Shown here: positions 34,390 through 43,273 of the stretch, piece after piece
How the letters are laid out: every line of letters starts with the position of its first letter
How positions within the stretch are numbered: the first letter of the stretch is position 1
Assembly: GCF_000317515.1 (NCBI RefSeq)
Contig: NC_019738.1
Span: 719,501-783,500 of the forward strand
Direction of reading: 5' to 3'
Origin: Allocoleopsis franciscana PCC 7113
GTDB taxonomy: Bacteria > Cyanobacteriota > Cyanobacteriia > Cyanobacteriales > Coleofasciculaceae
Length of the DNA stretch: 64,000 nucleotides
Notes under the pieces: model-generated
Told to the model about the DNA's origin: nothing
Databases searched by the model: none
The model's input: the letters and a program-made list of their open reading frames with translations, nothing else
Made by a program: the position numbers and the translations under genes

Positions 34390-35874
34390 ATGACTCATTC
34401 AAAATCGAACCTTCAAAATCGTAAATCCTTTAGCTGGTTGGGATTACTCCTGGCTACCCTTGTTCTCGTCGTGGTGTCGCGTTTGCCAGCCCTCGCCGCC
34501 ACCGCCAAGCATTACACTGAGTTAGAATTTGCACCCCTGCCAGAGATTCAGCTCCCCAAGTACACCCGCTATAAGCTGGATAATGGAATGCTGGTGTATC
34601 TCATGGAAGACCACGAATTACCCTTAGTTGGGGGTACCGCCCTGATTCGCACCGGCGAACGCCTCGAACCCGCCGACAAAGTGGGCTTAGCTTCCTTGGT
34701 GGGGGAAGTGATGCGGACTGGCGGTACCACTGAACATACGGGAGATGAACTGAATCAACTTTTAGAACAACGGGCGGCTTCAGTCGAGACGGGTATTGGT
34801 TCAACTTCTGGCAGTGCGAGTTTTAGCGCTTTAAGCGAAGACTTGGATACGGTTTTTGATTTGTTTGCTGAGGTGATTAAAACGCCAGCATTTGCTCAGG
34901 AAAAACTGGATTTAGCGAAAAGACAAAGGGCGGGACAAATTGCCCGTCGCAATGATGACCCGAATGGGATTGCGGGTCGTGAATTTCAGAAACTCATTTA
35001 TGGTAAAGATAGTCCTTACGCCCGCACGGTGGAGTATCAGACGCTCAACCCGATTTCCCGTGAAGATTTGGTGGAATTTTACCAGCAATATGTTCATCCG
35101 GAAAATATGATTTTGGGCATTATTGGGGATTTTGATTCTGCCAAAATGCGATCGCGGATTCAGGAAGAATTTGGCACCTGGAAACCCACCTCTAAAGCGC
35201 CAAAACTCACGGTGCCCTCTGCCACTCAGGCAAAGCAGGGAGGTGTCTTTTTGGTGAATCAGCCTCAACTCACCCAAAGTTATGTTCAGATAGGGCATAT
35301 TGGCGGGGAACTCAACAATCCTGATTACCCAGCACTGGATGTGTTAAATCAGGTGATGAATGGCTTTGGTGGACGTTTATTTAATGAAGTGCGATCGCGC
35401 CAAGGTCTTTCTTACTCGGTTTATGGTTTTTGGAGTCCCCGTTACGATTTTCCGGGTACGTTTGTTGCTGGAGGACAGACGCGATCGGATGCAACGGTAC
35501 CCTTTATTCAAGCCGTTCGCGCCGAAATCGAAAAATTCCGCACAACACCCATCACACCAGAAGAACTGGCATCTGCCAAAGATCAGGTTCTCAACTCGTT
35601 TGTGTTCAATTTTCAAGACCCCAGCCAAACTCTAGCGCGGCTGATGCGTTATGAATATTACGGCTACCCAGAGGATTTTCTCTTCCGTTATCAACAGGCT
35701 GTTAAAACCACAACCATTGAGGATGTGCAGCGTGTTGCCCAAAAATATCTGCAACCCGATAAACTTGTGACGCTAGTTGTGGGTAATGCTCAAGCCATTC
35801 AACCCCCTCTCACCAGCCTTTCCACGGATGTAACCTCTGTCGATATCACAATTCCAGAGGCAAAAAGCAGTTAG
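34390..35874 (+). CDS. M16-family peptidase, non-catalytic-type subunit
   Basis: ATG 34390 gives 494 residues with a signal peptide ('WLGLLLATLVLVVVSRLPALAA'). The zinc motif is lost: the equivalent position reads 'GLASLVGEVMRTGGT' in place of HxxEH. The C-terminal domain keeps the canonical 'FGGRLFNEVRSRQGLSYSVYG' with the R/Y pair that binds substrate C-terminal regions. Hence it supplies what the neighbouring subunit lacks. An upstream ATG at 34348 would add 14 unlikely residues. A 12-bp hairpin (35922-35952) follows as terminator for the two-gene operon. Confidence 0.9.
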   Translation: MTHSKSNLQNRKSFSWLGLLLATLVLVVVSRLPALAATAKHYTELEFAPLPEIQLPKYTRYKLDNGMLVYLMEDHELPLVGGTALIRTGERLEPADKVGLASLVGEVMRTGGTTEHTGDELNQLLEQRAASVETGIGSTSGSASFSALSEDLDTVFDLFAEVIKTPAFAQEKLDLAKRQRAGQIARRNDDPNGIAGREFQKLIYGKDSPYARTVEYQTLNPISREDLVEFYQQYVHPENMILGIIGDFDSAKMRSRIQEEFGTWKPTSKAPKLTVPSATQAKQGGVFLVNQPQLTQSYVQIGHIGGELNNPDYPALDVLNQVMNGFGGRLFNEVRSRQGLSYSVYGFWSPRYDFPGTFVAGGQTRSDATVPFIQAVRAEIEKFRTTPITPEELASAKDQVLNSFVFNFQDPSQTLARLMRYEYYGYPEDFLFRYQQAVKTTTIEDVQRVAQKYLQPDKLVTLVVGNAQAIQPPLTSLSTDVTSVDITIPEAKSS

Positions 35875-35921
35875 TCATAGGAACAAAAGCTAGGGATATA
35901 AAGGGAATATAAAGAAGTGTG

Positions 35922-35952
35922 AAGGATGAAGAAATGTGTATTCTTCATCCTT
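35922..35952 (+). terminator. Hairpin terminator after the M16 operon
   Basis: AAGGATGAAGAA (35922-35933) and TTCTTCATCCTT (35941-35952) form a perfect 12-bp stem with a 7-nt loop. Confidence 0.7.
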
Positions 35953-36480
35953 TACTTATTACCTATTGCCGAAATATCAATTGCACTGACGCCCCTGAGA
36001 ATCACACACTTTAGTCCAACAGCGTTCTAGGAGTTTAACTCTGTAGAGATAGGCAAACAGGCGAGGATCGAGTATAAGCTTTGTTTTAGAACTAAAGACC
36101 GGCTGGTTCAGAAATTGCCACAAAGGAAATTTGAGCTTGATGTCTTTTGAAGCCATAAGAGGAAAATCTTAGAGAAGCGTTGTGAGATCTATTCCACCCT
36201 CCATCAGATACACCAATCAAGGGCTGGTTAGTTAACCTTGGCACATTGTCTGGTGAATTTCCTTGGTGGGGATTACGGAACATTGGAACAATTTTCTGCC
36301 AATCTCAGTAGTTTCCCGGAAGAAGGAGAAGGTTTCACCGTTCGACTTGGCAGTTTGTCAACCCACTTGGTGGGTATTTTATGTAGGAACCCTTAACTCT
36401 AACGAGGGATGGAAGCTGCGACAAGAGAGTTATGCGAATCTTAACGAAAACCTCACAAAGCCTAAGGATGAAGTTTTGTT
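35953..36480. other. Intergenic region upstream of the DUF2243 gene
   Basis: No gene supported in about 530 bp. Short frames on both strands lack ribosome binding sites and look non-coding. Promoter elements for the gene at 36481 must lie near the right end; none is close to consensus. Confidence 0.4.
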
Positions 36481-36978
36481 ATGGAGTCTAAGCTGGAGAC
36501 AGGTAAGCGCAGTGGATTACTGGTGGCGGCGGGCATCCTGATTGGTGCAGGTTTGCTTGCAGGATTTGTTGATGGCATTTTATTGCATGAAATCCTCCAG
36601 TGGCATCACATGTTTACCAGCATTCGACCCGCGACGAACCTCTCTAATTTGGAAGCCAATACTCTAGCCGATGGTCTTTTTCATTTAGGCACCTGGACAT
36701 TGAGTGTGATTGGCCTTTTATTGCTTTGGCGTGCTGGTGGACGTAGCGATATAGCCTGGTCGTCCAAAATCTTCGGCGGGTCTTTACTGCTGGGTGCAGG
36801 GTTATTTGACTTTATAGAAGGTCTCATCGATCACCAAATTCTAGGAATTCATCACGTTAAACCCGGCCCCAATCAGTTAGCGTGGGATATCGGCTTTCTG
36901 ACTTTAGGTGCCATCCTCGCCCTAGTGGGCTGGGTTCTCTTGCGAAGCGGACAAAAGGAAAATTCCAGCCAAGCTTAA
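36481..36978 (+). CDS. DUF2243 family membrane protein
   Basis: A 165-residue integral membrane protein with four hydrophobic segments: 'LLVAAGILIGAGLLAGFVDG' (about 12-31), 'WTLSVIGLLLLWRAG', 'GGSLLLGAGLFDFIEGLIDH' and 'GFLTLGAILALVGWVLL'. The motif GFVDGILLHEILQWHHM with clustered His residues and the later DHQILGIHH are the DUF2243 signature and suggest metal or heme binding. Function is unknown. Start and length are normal for the family. Confidence 0.88.
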   Translation: MESKLETGKRSGLLVAAGILIGAGLLAGFVDGILLHEILQWHHMFTSIRPATNLSNLEANTLADGLFHLGTWTLSVIGLLLLWRAGGRSDIAWSSKIFGGSLLLGAGLFDFIEGLIDHQILGIHHVKPGPNQLAWDIGFLTLGAILALVGWVLLRSGQKENSSQA

Positions 36979-37080
36979 AACTAAGCTATTTCATATCTAA
37001 TTGGCATACAGTAAGAAACCAGGATACTGTCCACATTCGAGTTTACCATTTTGGCTTTTGGCTTTTGCCTTTTAACTGGT

Positions 37081-37665
37081 TTAGCCACGAGAGCGTTCAA
37101 GTAAAATCATCATTAATAAACTTAACAAAACCTGCATTTCTTCCTGCTCACTGAGTTGATTAAGTTGTTTAATCGTAAACTTTCGGGAGAAGAAAGAAGG
37201 CTGCTTTTCCAAGCTCATCACAATCGTGCCATCTGAACGCATCACCACAAAAGCGGGATTGAAGACATACCCACTGAATAAACCAATAATGGGAATCTCA
37301 CTAAATAATCCATCCATGACTTTAACCCATGGATTTTTTTCCCGAATGGTCATGACAACCGTGGCACCATCAAAAATGTCGTATTGCGCTTTCCAAAGCG
37401 ATCTTAACCCTCGTCGTTTCACCGAACCTAAAGGGACACCACTCGATGAGGTGAAGTTGTAACTAGCCGAAAAATCGATGATGCGATCAGCCTTGATAGA
37501 GTACAAGGGATTGTTTTGCTGAGCATCACCAAAGACAGTAATAGATTCCTTGAGTTTGAAGAGCTTCTGCTTAACATAGAAGACAAGGCTACCATGAGCG
37601 TCAGTCACAGACAATTGGGGTGACAAAGCCCAAAATTTGAATTGGAGCTCTAGGGGATAGTGCAT
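37081..37665 (-). CDS. LURP-one-related / Tubby-like C-terminal domain protein
   Basis: A 194-residue soluble protein. The repeated beta-hairpin pattern 'FKFWALSPQLSVTDAHGSLVFYV' then 'KQKLFKLKESITVFGDAQ', 'KADRIIDFSASYNF', 'AQYDIFDGATVVMTIRE' fits the LURP-one/scramblase fold: a 12-stranded barrel around a hydrophobic helix ('GLFSGYVFNPAFVVM'). These proteins bind phospholipids or act at membranes, but the exact role is unknown. The C-terminus is helical (LLSLLMMILLERSRG). It is convergent with the DUF2243 gene. Confidence 0.75.
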   Translation of the reverse strand: MHYPLELQFKFWALSPQLSVTDAHGSLVFYVKQKLFKLKESITVFGDAQQNNPLYSIKADRIIDFSASYNFTSSSGVPLGSVKRRGLRSLWKAQYDIFDGATVVMTIREKNPWVKVMDGLFSEIPIIGLFSGYVFNPAFVVMRSDGTIVMSLEKQPSFFSRKFTIKQLNQLSEQEEMQVLLSLLMMILLERSRG

Positions 37666-37916
37666 GAATTACGCCAAGGAGTAGGTAAAGGAGGAAGGCA
37701 GCGGAAAAAATAGCAGTTATTCTAGCCAGGTTACCGTCTTGCTAGAAGAGCCAACAACCTTAAGATAGAAATTTTAAAAAAGCCTACCCACCCTAACATT
37801 CATGCAAGGGAGAATCTCAAACTGTTCATCTTGCTTTGTGGCAAGAAGCTCCCGCTTATACCCATAACCTTTGGCGTTGAGGTTCAGTGTTCATGACAAG
37901 CTCCTGTTAGAGTTCG

Positions 37917-38519
37917 TTAGAACTTAATGGGAGAATTAGCGCCTGTGTTTGCGCCATTTGAGGTGGTATTAGCCCCTGTATTGGCGGCATTAGGATTGGT
38001 ATTAGCGCCTGTGTTGGCGGCATTAGGATTGGTATTAGCCCCTGTATTGGCAGCATTAGGATTGGTATTAGCCCCTGTATTGGCAGCATTAGGATTGGTA
38101 TTAGCCCCTGTATTGGCAGCATTAGGATTGGTATTAGCCCCTGTATTGGCAGCGTTGGGATTGGTATTAGCCCCTGTGTTCCTAGCATTAGGGTTGGTAT
38201 CCTCACCGGGGGTACCCGTGAAAGTAAAGACTTGGCGATTGGGGGTGGTGTTATCAGTAGGAGTAGCAGCACTATTTGGAGTTGAATTGGTTGCCCTATT
38301 TGTGCTACCAGAGCCATCATCAGCTCTACACAAATTTTCTAAATTGAGGGTAACACCTCGTTGAGTTCGCATATAACAAAAAGGGCTGCCCGTGCCAGAA
38401 TTTCGCACAGTAGGATAGCCCGATGTTTCAGACAAAGGACGGCTAAAGACAACCTGAGGAAGAGATACAATTACGGCAGCAGTAGACAGAGCCGCGCCCA
38501 ACTTAAGGAGTTTTAACAT
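37917..38519 (-). CDS. Secreted Asn-rich tandem-repeat protein
   Basis: A 200-residue exported protein. The signal peptide 'LGAALSTAAVIVSLPQVVFS' precedes a small Cys-containing domain ('SETSGYPTVRNSGTGSPFC', C49 and C64-type pair). The C-terminal half is about eight copies of an 11-residue unit NTGANTNPNAA encoded by a 33-bp minisatellite (37933-38196). Because 33 is divisible by three, copy number can vary without a frameshift. Other frames over the array are also open, but only this one has a signal peptide and good start. It is probably a surface or matrix protein. It shares the NP.A.NTGA pattern with the small protein at 59939. Confidence 0.8.
   Translation of the reverse strand: MLKLLKLGAALSTAAVIVSLPQVVFSRPLSETSGYPTVRNSGTGSPFCYMRTQRGVTLNLENLCRADDGSGSTNRATNSTPNSAATPTDNTTPNRQVFTFTGTPGEDTNPNARNTGANTNPNAANTGANTNPNAANTGANTNPNAANTGANTNPNAANTGANTNPNAANTGANTNPNAANTGANTTSNGANTGANSPIKF
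37933..38196. repeat. 33-bp minisatellite, eight units
   Basis: Units begin at 37933, 37966, 37999, 38032, 38065, 38098, 38131 and 38164. The three central units (38032-38130) are identical, flanking ones differ by a few bases, and the outermost two are degenerate. The array lies wholly inside the coding region of the gene at 37917-38519. Confidence 0.95.
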
Positions 38520-38648
38520 AGATTTAGCAAGGATATTTTAAAAGGCTACCCTCCACCCTAAAAACCCCCGTTCATAAGAACCTATCGCTGGAGGAAGATT
38601 CAGCACTCAGCAAAAGGTAGAACTTTGAAAAAGGCTTAACGGCTTATT

Positions 38649-39779
38649 TTATTTATAAAGAGCATCACCCGTTGTAGGGTCAAAAACAAACAACTGCTCA
38701 AGGTCGAATTGGATGCTAACGCGATGGTCGCTACGCGAACCGCCGAAGGCATCGCCCGGACATCCACGCCAATCTGAAGGAGCCAGAACATCCAAAAGCA
38801 CCTCCGACTCCGGCAGACACCCACGCACTAACGTCTCCCGTCCCAACGGTTCAACCACCTTCACTTCCATCCTCAACTCCCCTGTCCTGTCTGCGTCCTC
38901 TTGCTTGGAGTGGTTCGTTAACGTTACATATTCCGGGCGAATCCCCAAATCTACAAGTTGCCCTGGAACCCATTGCAACCTAATCTGAAGCTCACTGGGA
39001 CAAGGCAAAAACTGCCCCCCTACCTGAAAACCCTCACCCGTATAAGTGCCGCGAAAAACATTCATCGGAGGATTACCCAAAAACGTCGCCACCATGCGAT
39101 TGGCGGGTTGAGCATAAATCCCTTGCGGGTCACCGATTTGTTGAATCCGACCCCGATCAAGGACTACAATCTGGTCAGCTAAGGTCATCGCCTCCACCTG
39201 ATCGTGAGTCACATAAATCGTGGTGATGCCCAATCGTTGATGTAACTGCTTTAATTCTGATCGGGTATCATCCCGTAACTGAGCATCTAGATTCGACAGT
39301 GGTTCATCCAACAGAAAAACTTTGGGTTCCCGTGCGATCGCTCTCCCCAGTGCCACTCGCTGCTGTTGCCCCCCAGACAACTGCTTCGGTTTACGATCCA
39401 ACAGATGGGAAATATCAAGCGATCGCGCCACCCTCTCCACCTGTTTCTCAATCGTTGCCCTGTCCGCTTTCCGCATCCGTAATCCGAACGAAAGATTTTC
39501 CTGCACCGTCATGTGCGGGTAAAGAGCATAGTTCTGAAACACCATCGCCACATCCCGCTGCCGTGCTGGGACATGATTAACTAAAACATCGTCAATAAAT
39601 AGATTGCCATCACTCATTGATTCCAAACCAGCGATCATGCGTAAAATTGTGGATTTACCGCAACCGGATGGCCCCACTAACACCCACAATTGCCCATCCG
39701 GCACCTCAAAGGTAACGTCCTCAATCGCCGTAATTTGGTCAAATTGGCGGGTAATCCCTTCTAATCGAACATTTGCCAT
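38649..39779 (-). CDS. ABC transporter ATP-binding protein of the MalK/UgpC type
   Basis: A 376-residue ATPase for carbohydrate or polyol import. Walker A is GPSGCGKST (about 37-45), the signature is LSGGQQQRV, Walker B is VFLLDEPLSNLD, and the switch His is in 'TIYVTHDQVEAM'. The C-terminal regulatory OB domain has 'FLGNPPMNVFRGTY' and 'DLGIRPEYVTL'. No permease or binding protein is adjacent, so it may serve several transporters, as MsmX-type ATPases do. The C-terminal domain contains a short insertion (GCPGDAFGGSRSDHRVS) encoded by a palindromic dispersed repeat at 38721-38755. The ATP-binding core is unaffected. Confidence 0.93.
   Translation of the reverse strand: MANVRLEGITRQFDQITAIEDVTFEVPDGQLWVLVGPSGCGKSTILRMIAGLESMSDGNLFIDDVLVNHVPARQRDVAMVFQNYALYPHMTVQENLSFGLRMRKADRATIEKQVERVARSLDISHLLDRKPKQLSGGQQQRVALGRAIAREPKVFLLDEPLSNLDAQLRDDTRSELKQLHQRLGITTIYVTHDQVEAMTLADQIVVLDRGRIQQIGDPQGIYAQPANRMVATFLGNPPMNVFRGTYTGEGFQVGGQFLPCPSELQIRLQWVPGQLVDLGIRPEYVTLTNHSKQEDADRTGELRMEVKVVEPLGRETLVRGCLPESEVLLDVLAPSDWRGCPGDAFGGSRSDHRVSIQFDLEQLFVFDPTTGDALYK
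38721..38755. repeat. 35-bp palindromic dispersed repeat inside the ABC ATPase gene
   Basis: It begins GCGATG and ends CATCGC, perfect inverted ends, and contains GCTACGCGAACC and GCCGAAGGC, motifs of a short repeat family common in cyanobacterial genomes. The insertion preserves the frame near the C-terminus of the protein. Confidence 0.7.
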
Positions 39780-39808
39780 AGGTTACAGAGATTAAAGCAA
39801 TTAGTGAG

Positions 39809-42133
39809 CTAATTGAGCAACGCAGATAGGGGAACCACTGATCGCGGAAACTGACTTTTTAACGCCGGCAATACAGGACAAGGCTTTTTCGCCTGCAAGT
39901 TATCGGATGCATGACCACTAAATGTATTCCACCGAAACGGCCCCTTATCTGCCGCAGACATCCACAGCAAGCGTTTAGCTCTTGTCATAGCAACATAGAG
40001 GAGACGATACTCCTCCGCCGTCTTGAGGTGTCCCGCCTGATCCCATGCCTCCATCGCCATGGGTAAGGGTTTGTGATGAAGACTGGCGCGAATTTGGGCG
40101 CGGGCGACTTCAGCAAGGGTAAAATCTCCCAAAAATTGCGCCGCCGTCGGTACCCAAGGACTACCGGGAAGTGTGTCTTCATGCAAAAAAGGCAGAAAGA
40201 CATAATCCCAATCCAGCCCCTTGGCTTTATGCATGGTAATCACCGTGAGTTGTCCCGCACGCAGATAGCGAGAGTCCGCGTCTTCGGTTTCTACCGGTTC
40301 AAAGCGTTCCGAACTGACAATTTCACTCAAGGCTTCCAGGGTAGAATTCATGGAACTATTCCCATGAGTCTGTTTGGCAATGCGTTCGGTTAATTTATCC
40401 GCTGTGGCGAGATCGGATTGGTCGTAGTTTAAGGTGAGAGCGAGGAAGGAAATGAGTTGATGGTGGGGGAGTTCTAAACGGGCGCGTAGCAGATTGGCGC
40501 AGTATTTCCGGGCTTGTTTGACTGAGGTTGTCTGTTGGGGGTCGAGGGGGCCTGGGTAGAGGAATTGTTCGGGGAAGGTGGCGAGGGCGTTGAGGTCTTG
40601 GGTGGGGATGAGTTGGCGCTTGACGAGGACTTCTAAGGCGCTTTTCAGGTAGTCGGGGGAATGGGGGCGATCAAGGAATTGTAGGATGGCTAGGATTTCG
40701 GAGGGGACATGGGAATGGCGATCGCTTCCTGCCACATCATAAACTTCTATCCCATGGTTGCGCTTGAGATATTCCAGCTTCTGAGCCACAAACGTCCCCT
40801 GTCGATTTTCCCGCACTAACACGGCGGCGCTATGAGTGGGGTTTTGTGTCAATAACTCAACCACTCGCTCTCCAATCAGTTCGACCGTGTGGTAAATGTC
40901 ACGAGGGGTGTAAATTTCCAAGCCTCGCCCCACAGGATTAGGATTGGCATCTTTTTGGGGGTCACCCGCATTAACCGGACGAATCATTTGCGGGCGAAAG
41001 GCTTGCTCAGCACCGGTCAGTTGGGAGCGATTCACCCAGTTTAAGACATAGTTAGCGGCATCGATGATGATGCGGGTACTGCGACCGGCCTGATCCATGG
41101 TTGCCAGTCGATCCGTGATTTGGCAAGCTTCGCAGAACTGATTGAAATAAACCGGATCAGCGGGGGTAAAGGTAGAGTTAATCGCTTGATTGGGGTCGCC
41201 CACCCGAATTAAATTCAGCGGTAAATTTGGGGAATTGGGGTTAGCGGCGAGGGTTTCTAAGAGTTTGAATTGTAGGGGGGTGGAATCTTGTGCTTCGTCT
41301 TCAAAGACGGCAAAGAATTGGTTTTGCCACAGTTTACGAATGGCGTCATTTTCCAACACCCGGAGTGCGGCGAGAATCATGTCATCGTAGTCGATGAAGT
41401 TCCGCGATCGCGAGACGTTTTGATATTGTTCGTATAAGCCTGCAGCGATCGCTAAAATTTCATACTCATCCGGTGTCTGTTGCGATAATCGCCACAAATC
41501 TTCTGGCAATAAACCAGAGCTTTTGGCTTCATGAATTACAATTTGGGCAATACTGGGTAACACTTCAGTTTTTAACACCGACTGTCGCCGCAAGCGTTCC
41601 GTTTCTTCCCCATCAAACTGACGCCCTTCTAGCAACATTGAATAACGGCGCGAGTTGTTGGCAATCCACTGTTCCACACAAGCCCGGATTAAACGATGAC
41701 TTTGATTCGGCGTCACCAAGGTGGCACTTTCTAAATTGAGTCCGGATAAGTCTGGATGACGGGTGGCAATGTTCAGCGCTAAACCGTGCAAAGTATAGAC
41801 AACAAAGCTATTTTGTGGTAAACGAAGGTCTTTGAGATTTTCCCGGATTTTGCCTTTAATACTCGCGGCAGCGGAACGGGTGAACGTGACAACGACGAGT
41901 TGGCGTTTTCCGTGGAGTTGAAAACGTGCGATCGCCAAAGCGGCAGCGACTGCCATCCCTGTAGACTTCCCGGCACCGGGTACAGCGGAAACGGCAAGTT
42001 GTCCCCCTTGCCAATCTGCCATGCTTTGTTGTCCCAGTCTGAGACTATTGCGGAGGCGCTGCAAGGTTTGCTCCCGCAAGGCAGCTAGAGGCTGAGTCAG
42101 GGTTGTCTGGTTTTGGGGTTCATCCGGTCCCAT
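39809..42133 (-). CDS. UvrD/Rep-family superfamily 1A DNA helicase
   Basis: A 774-residue ATP-dependent helicase. Walker A is GAGKSTGMA (about 53-61), motif Ia is 'TFTRSAAASIKGKI', Walker B is 'FAVFEDEAQDSTPLQ', motif III 'IRVGDPNQAI', motif V 'VITMHKAKGLDWDYVFLP' and motif VI 'LLYVAMTRAKRLL'. The canonical DEAQD and TRAK elements show an active SF1A enzyme, unwinding DNA 3' to 5'. It is longer than E. coli UvrD (720) and is more divergent, so it may be a cyanobacterium-specific repair or recombination helicase, not the housekeeping UvrD. No nuclease domain is visible. It overlaps nothing and is 29 bp upstream of the ABC gene. Confidence 0.93.
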   Translation of the reverse strand: MGPDEPQNQTTLTQPLAALREQTLQRLRNSLRLGQQSMADWQGGQLAVSAVPGAGKSTGMAVAAALAIARFQLHGKRQLVVVTFTRSAAASIKGKIRENLKDLRLPQNSFVVYTLHGLALNIATRHPDLSGLNLESATLVTPNQSHRLIRACVEQWIANNSRRYSMLLEGRQFDGEETERLRRQSVLKTEVLPSIAQIVIHEAKSSGLLPEDLWRLSQQTPDEYEILAIAAGLYEQYQNVSRSRNFIDYDDMILAALRVLENDAIRKLWQNQFFAVFEDEAQDSTPLQFKLLETLAANPNSPNLPLNLIRVGDPNQAINSTFTPADPVYFNQFCEACQITDRLATMDQAGRSTRIIIDAANYVLNWVNRSQLTGAEQAFRPQMIRPVNAGDPQKDANPNPVGRGLEIYTPRDIYHTVELIGERVVELLTQNPTHSAAVLVRENRQGTFVAQKLEYLKRNHGIEVYDVAGSDRHSHVPSEILAILQFLDRPHSPDYLKSALEVLVKRQLIPTQDLNALATFPEQFLYPGPLDPQQTTSVKQARKYCANLLRARLELPHHQLISFLALTLNYDQSDLATADKLTERIAKQTHGNSSMNSTLEALSEIVSSERFEPVETEDADSRYLRAGQLTVITMHKAKGLDWDYVFLPFLHEDTLPGSPWVPTAAQFLGDFTLAEVARAQIRASLHHKPLPMAMEAWDQAGHLKTAEEYRLLYVAMTRAKRLLWMSAADKGPFRWNTFSGHASDNLQAKKPCPVLPALKSQFPRSVVPLSALLN

Positions 42134-42302
42134 CAGGCGTTGTCATCATTGCGACCTATCAGCTTCAGTTTAGCGTGGTATCGTTTCATAGCTTAGGTTG
42201 CAAAAGCTGATTCCAGTGAGTACTCGAAGGTTCGTCAGTAACACTTGTCCATACCCATATATAAATCAGCTCAGCTCTGGCTTGACAATCAAAATTCACT
42301 GC

Positions 42303-42929
42303 TCACTGCTCACTGTTTGACTCTCCCTCCAAAATTCCCATCAAGACTCTGACTAAACTATCTAAATCATCCGGGACTTTAAACAAGTTGATATCTTGAG
42401 TAATTTGTTGAGAGTTGCGATCAAGCTTACCAAATCGCCAAACATCACCCATCGTTACTGCCCCATAAAACACATTTTGTTCCTCAATATAGGATAGGGC
42501 AATTAACTCGACAGATAACTGAGTAAATCCTCTGGTGAGGTCATCGTTTTTGGCTTCAATAACTAGCAAATTATTGGTTGATCGCAAGAGATAATCAAGA
42601 TTGCCTTTGAGCCAGTTGTTGACATTTAAAGGATACTCAATCCGCATTTTGCATTGGCAATAAATAACGACTTCCAGCAGGATTGGTGATACCAGTGTTT
42701 CCCTTCTGGCAGTTTCATTGCTGAGACTAATAAAAGGTAAAAAAGCTCTGATTTTTTGCTTGAGTTCTGGCAGGTGGTCTAGTTGTCGAGTTGTTCTAGG
42801 TAGAGATAACTCGGCTCTTTCCAGTGAATAATTAAACTCAGCTAAAATATCATCAGCTTCATAGGGTAACTCAAAGTAAGACCGAAAAGTGTAAGATTGA
42901 CCTTCTTGCAGGATTTTGATTTTAGCCAT
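42303..42929 (-). CDS. PD-(D/E)XK nuclease-like protein
   Basis: A 208-residue protein. The core 'GNLDYLLRSTNNLLVIEAKND' in pattern contains Asp in the first strand and the Glu-x-Lys in the next, the active-site arrangement of restriction-endonuclease-like folds. The N-terminal helix 'LPELKQKIRAFLPFISLSNET' and 'LVSPILLEVVI' are typical of stand-alone cyanobacterial members. The biological role is unknown; such genes are very numerous in filamentous cyanobacteria. It follows the helicase direction but is separated by 169 bp, so cooperation is unproven. Confidence 0.75.
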   Translation of the reverse strand: MAKIKILQEGQSYTFRSYFELPYEADDILAEFNYSLERAELSLPRTTRQLDHLPELKQKIRAFLPFISLSNETARRETLVSPILLEVVIYCQCKMRIEYPLNVNNWLKGNLDYLLRSTNNLLVIEAKNDDLTRGFTQLSVELIALSYIEEQNVFYGAVTMGDVWRFGKLDRNSQQITQDINLFKVPDDLDSLVRVLMGILEGESNSEQ

Positions 42930-43273
42930 AGCGCGTTCATCGTTGCTCCTGTTGTTAGGAGGTGAACCCCTTTGATTGAGAAAAGGAATTTACGATTCAT
43001 TATAGATTGGCTGATAGTTACGTTGACTTGAAGGAGCGATCGCTCCGCTCCCTCTTAAGGAAGGACGTGAGTAATGGGAGGCGCGACAGGAGCAATAATT
43101 TTTAAACTTCGTGCATAAAAAAGCTAGAAAAAGGTGACAACTACTACAGCTAGATATACAGATCAGGGTACAACCTTAAGCACAGGAACAGAGGCGATCA
43201 CGAAGTCGTACTGCTCGTCTACTCGTCTAACTCAACTGAAAAAATATTCAAAGCCGTTGGAAACGAAATTAAA
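42930..43273. other. Intergenic region between divergent genes
   Basis: No gene supported. A 14-bp palindrome around a HIP1 site (GGAGCGATCGCTCC, 43033-43046) is the only obvious structure. Promoters for both neighbours must lie here. Confidence 0.4.

Noticed and set aside
36092-36283. 63-residue minus-strand frame
   Set aside because: No ribosome binding site and non-coding composition.
37933-38196. CRISPR array
   Set aside because: The repeats are directly adjoining 33-bp units without spacers and lie within a coding region.
37927-38364. Plus-strand frame with APVLAALGLVL repeats and a second minus frame with LPIQGLIPI repeats
   Set aside because: Both are by-products of the stop-free 33-bp repeat; only the frame with a signal peptide is taken as real.
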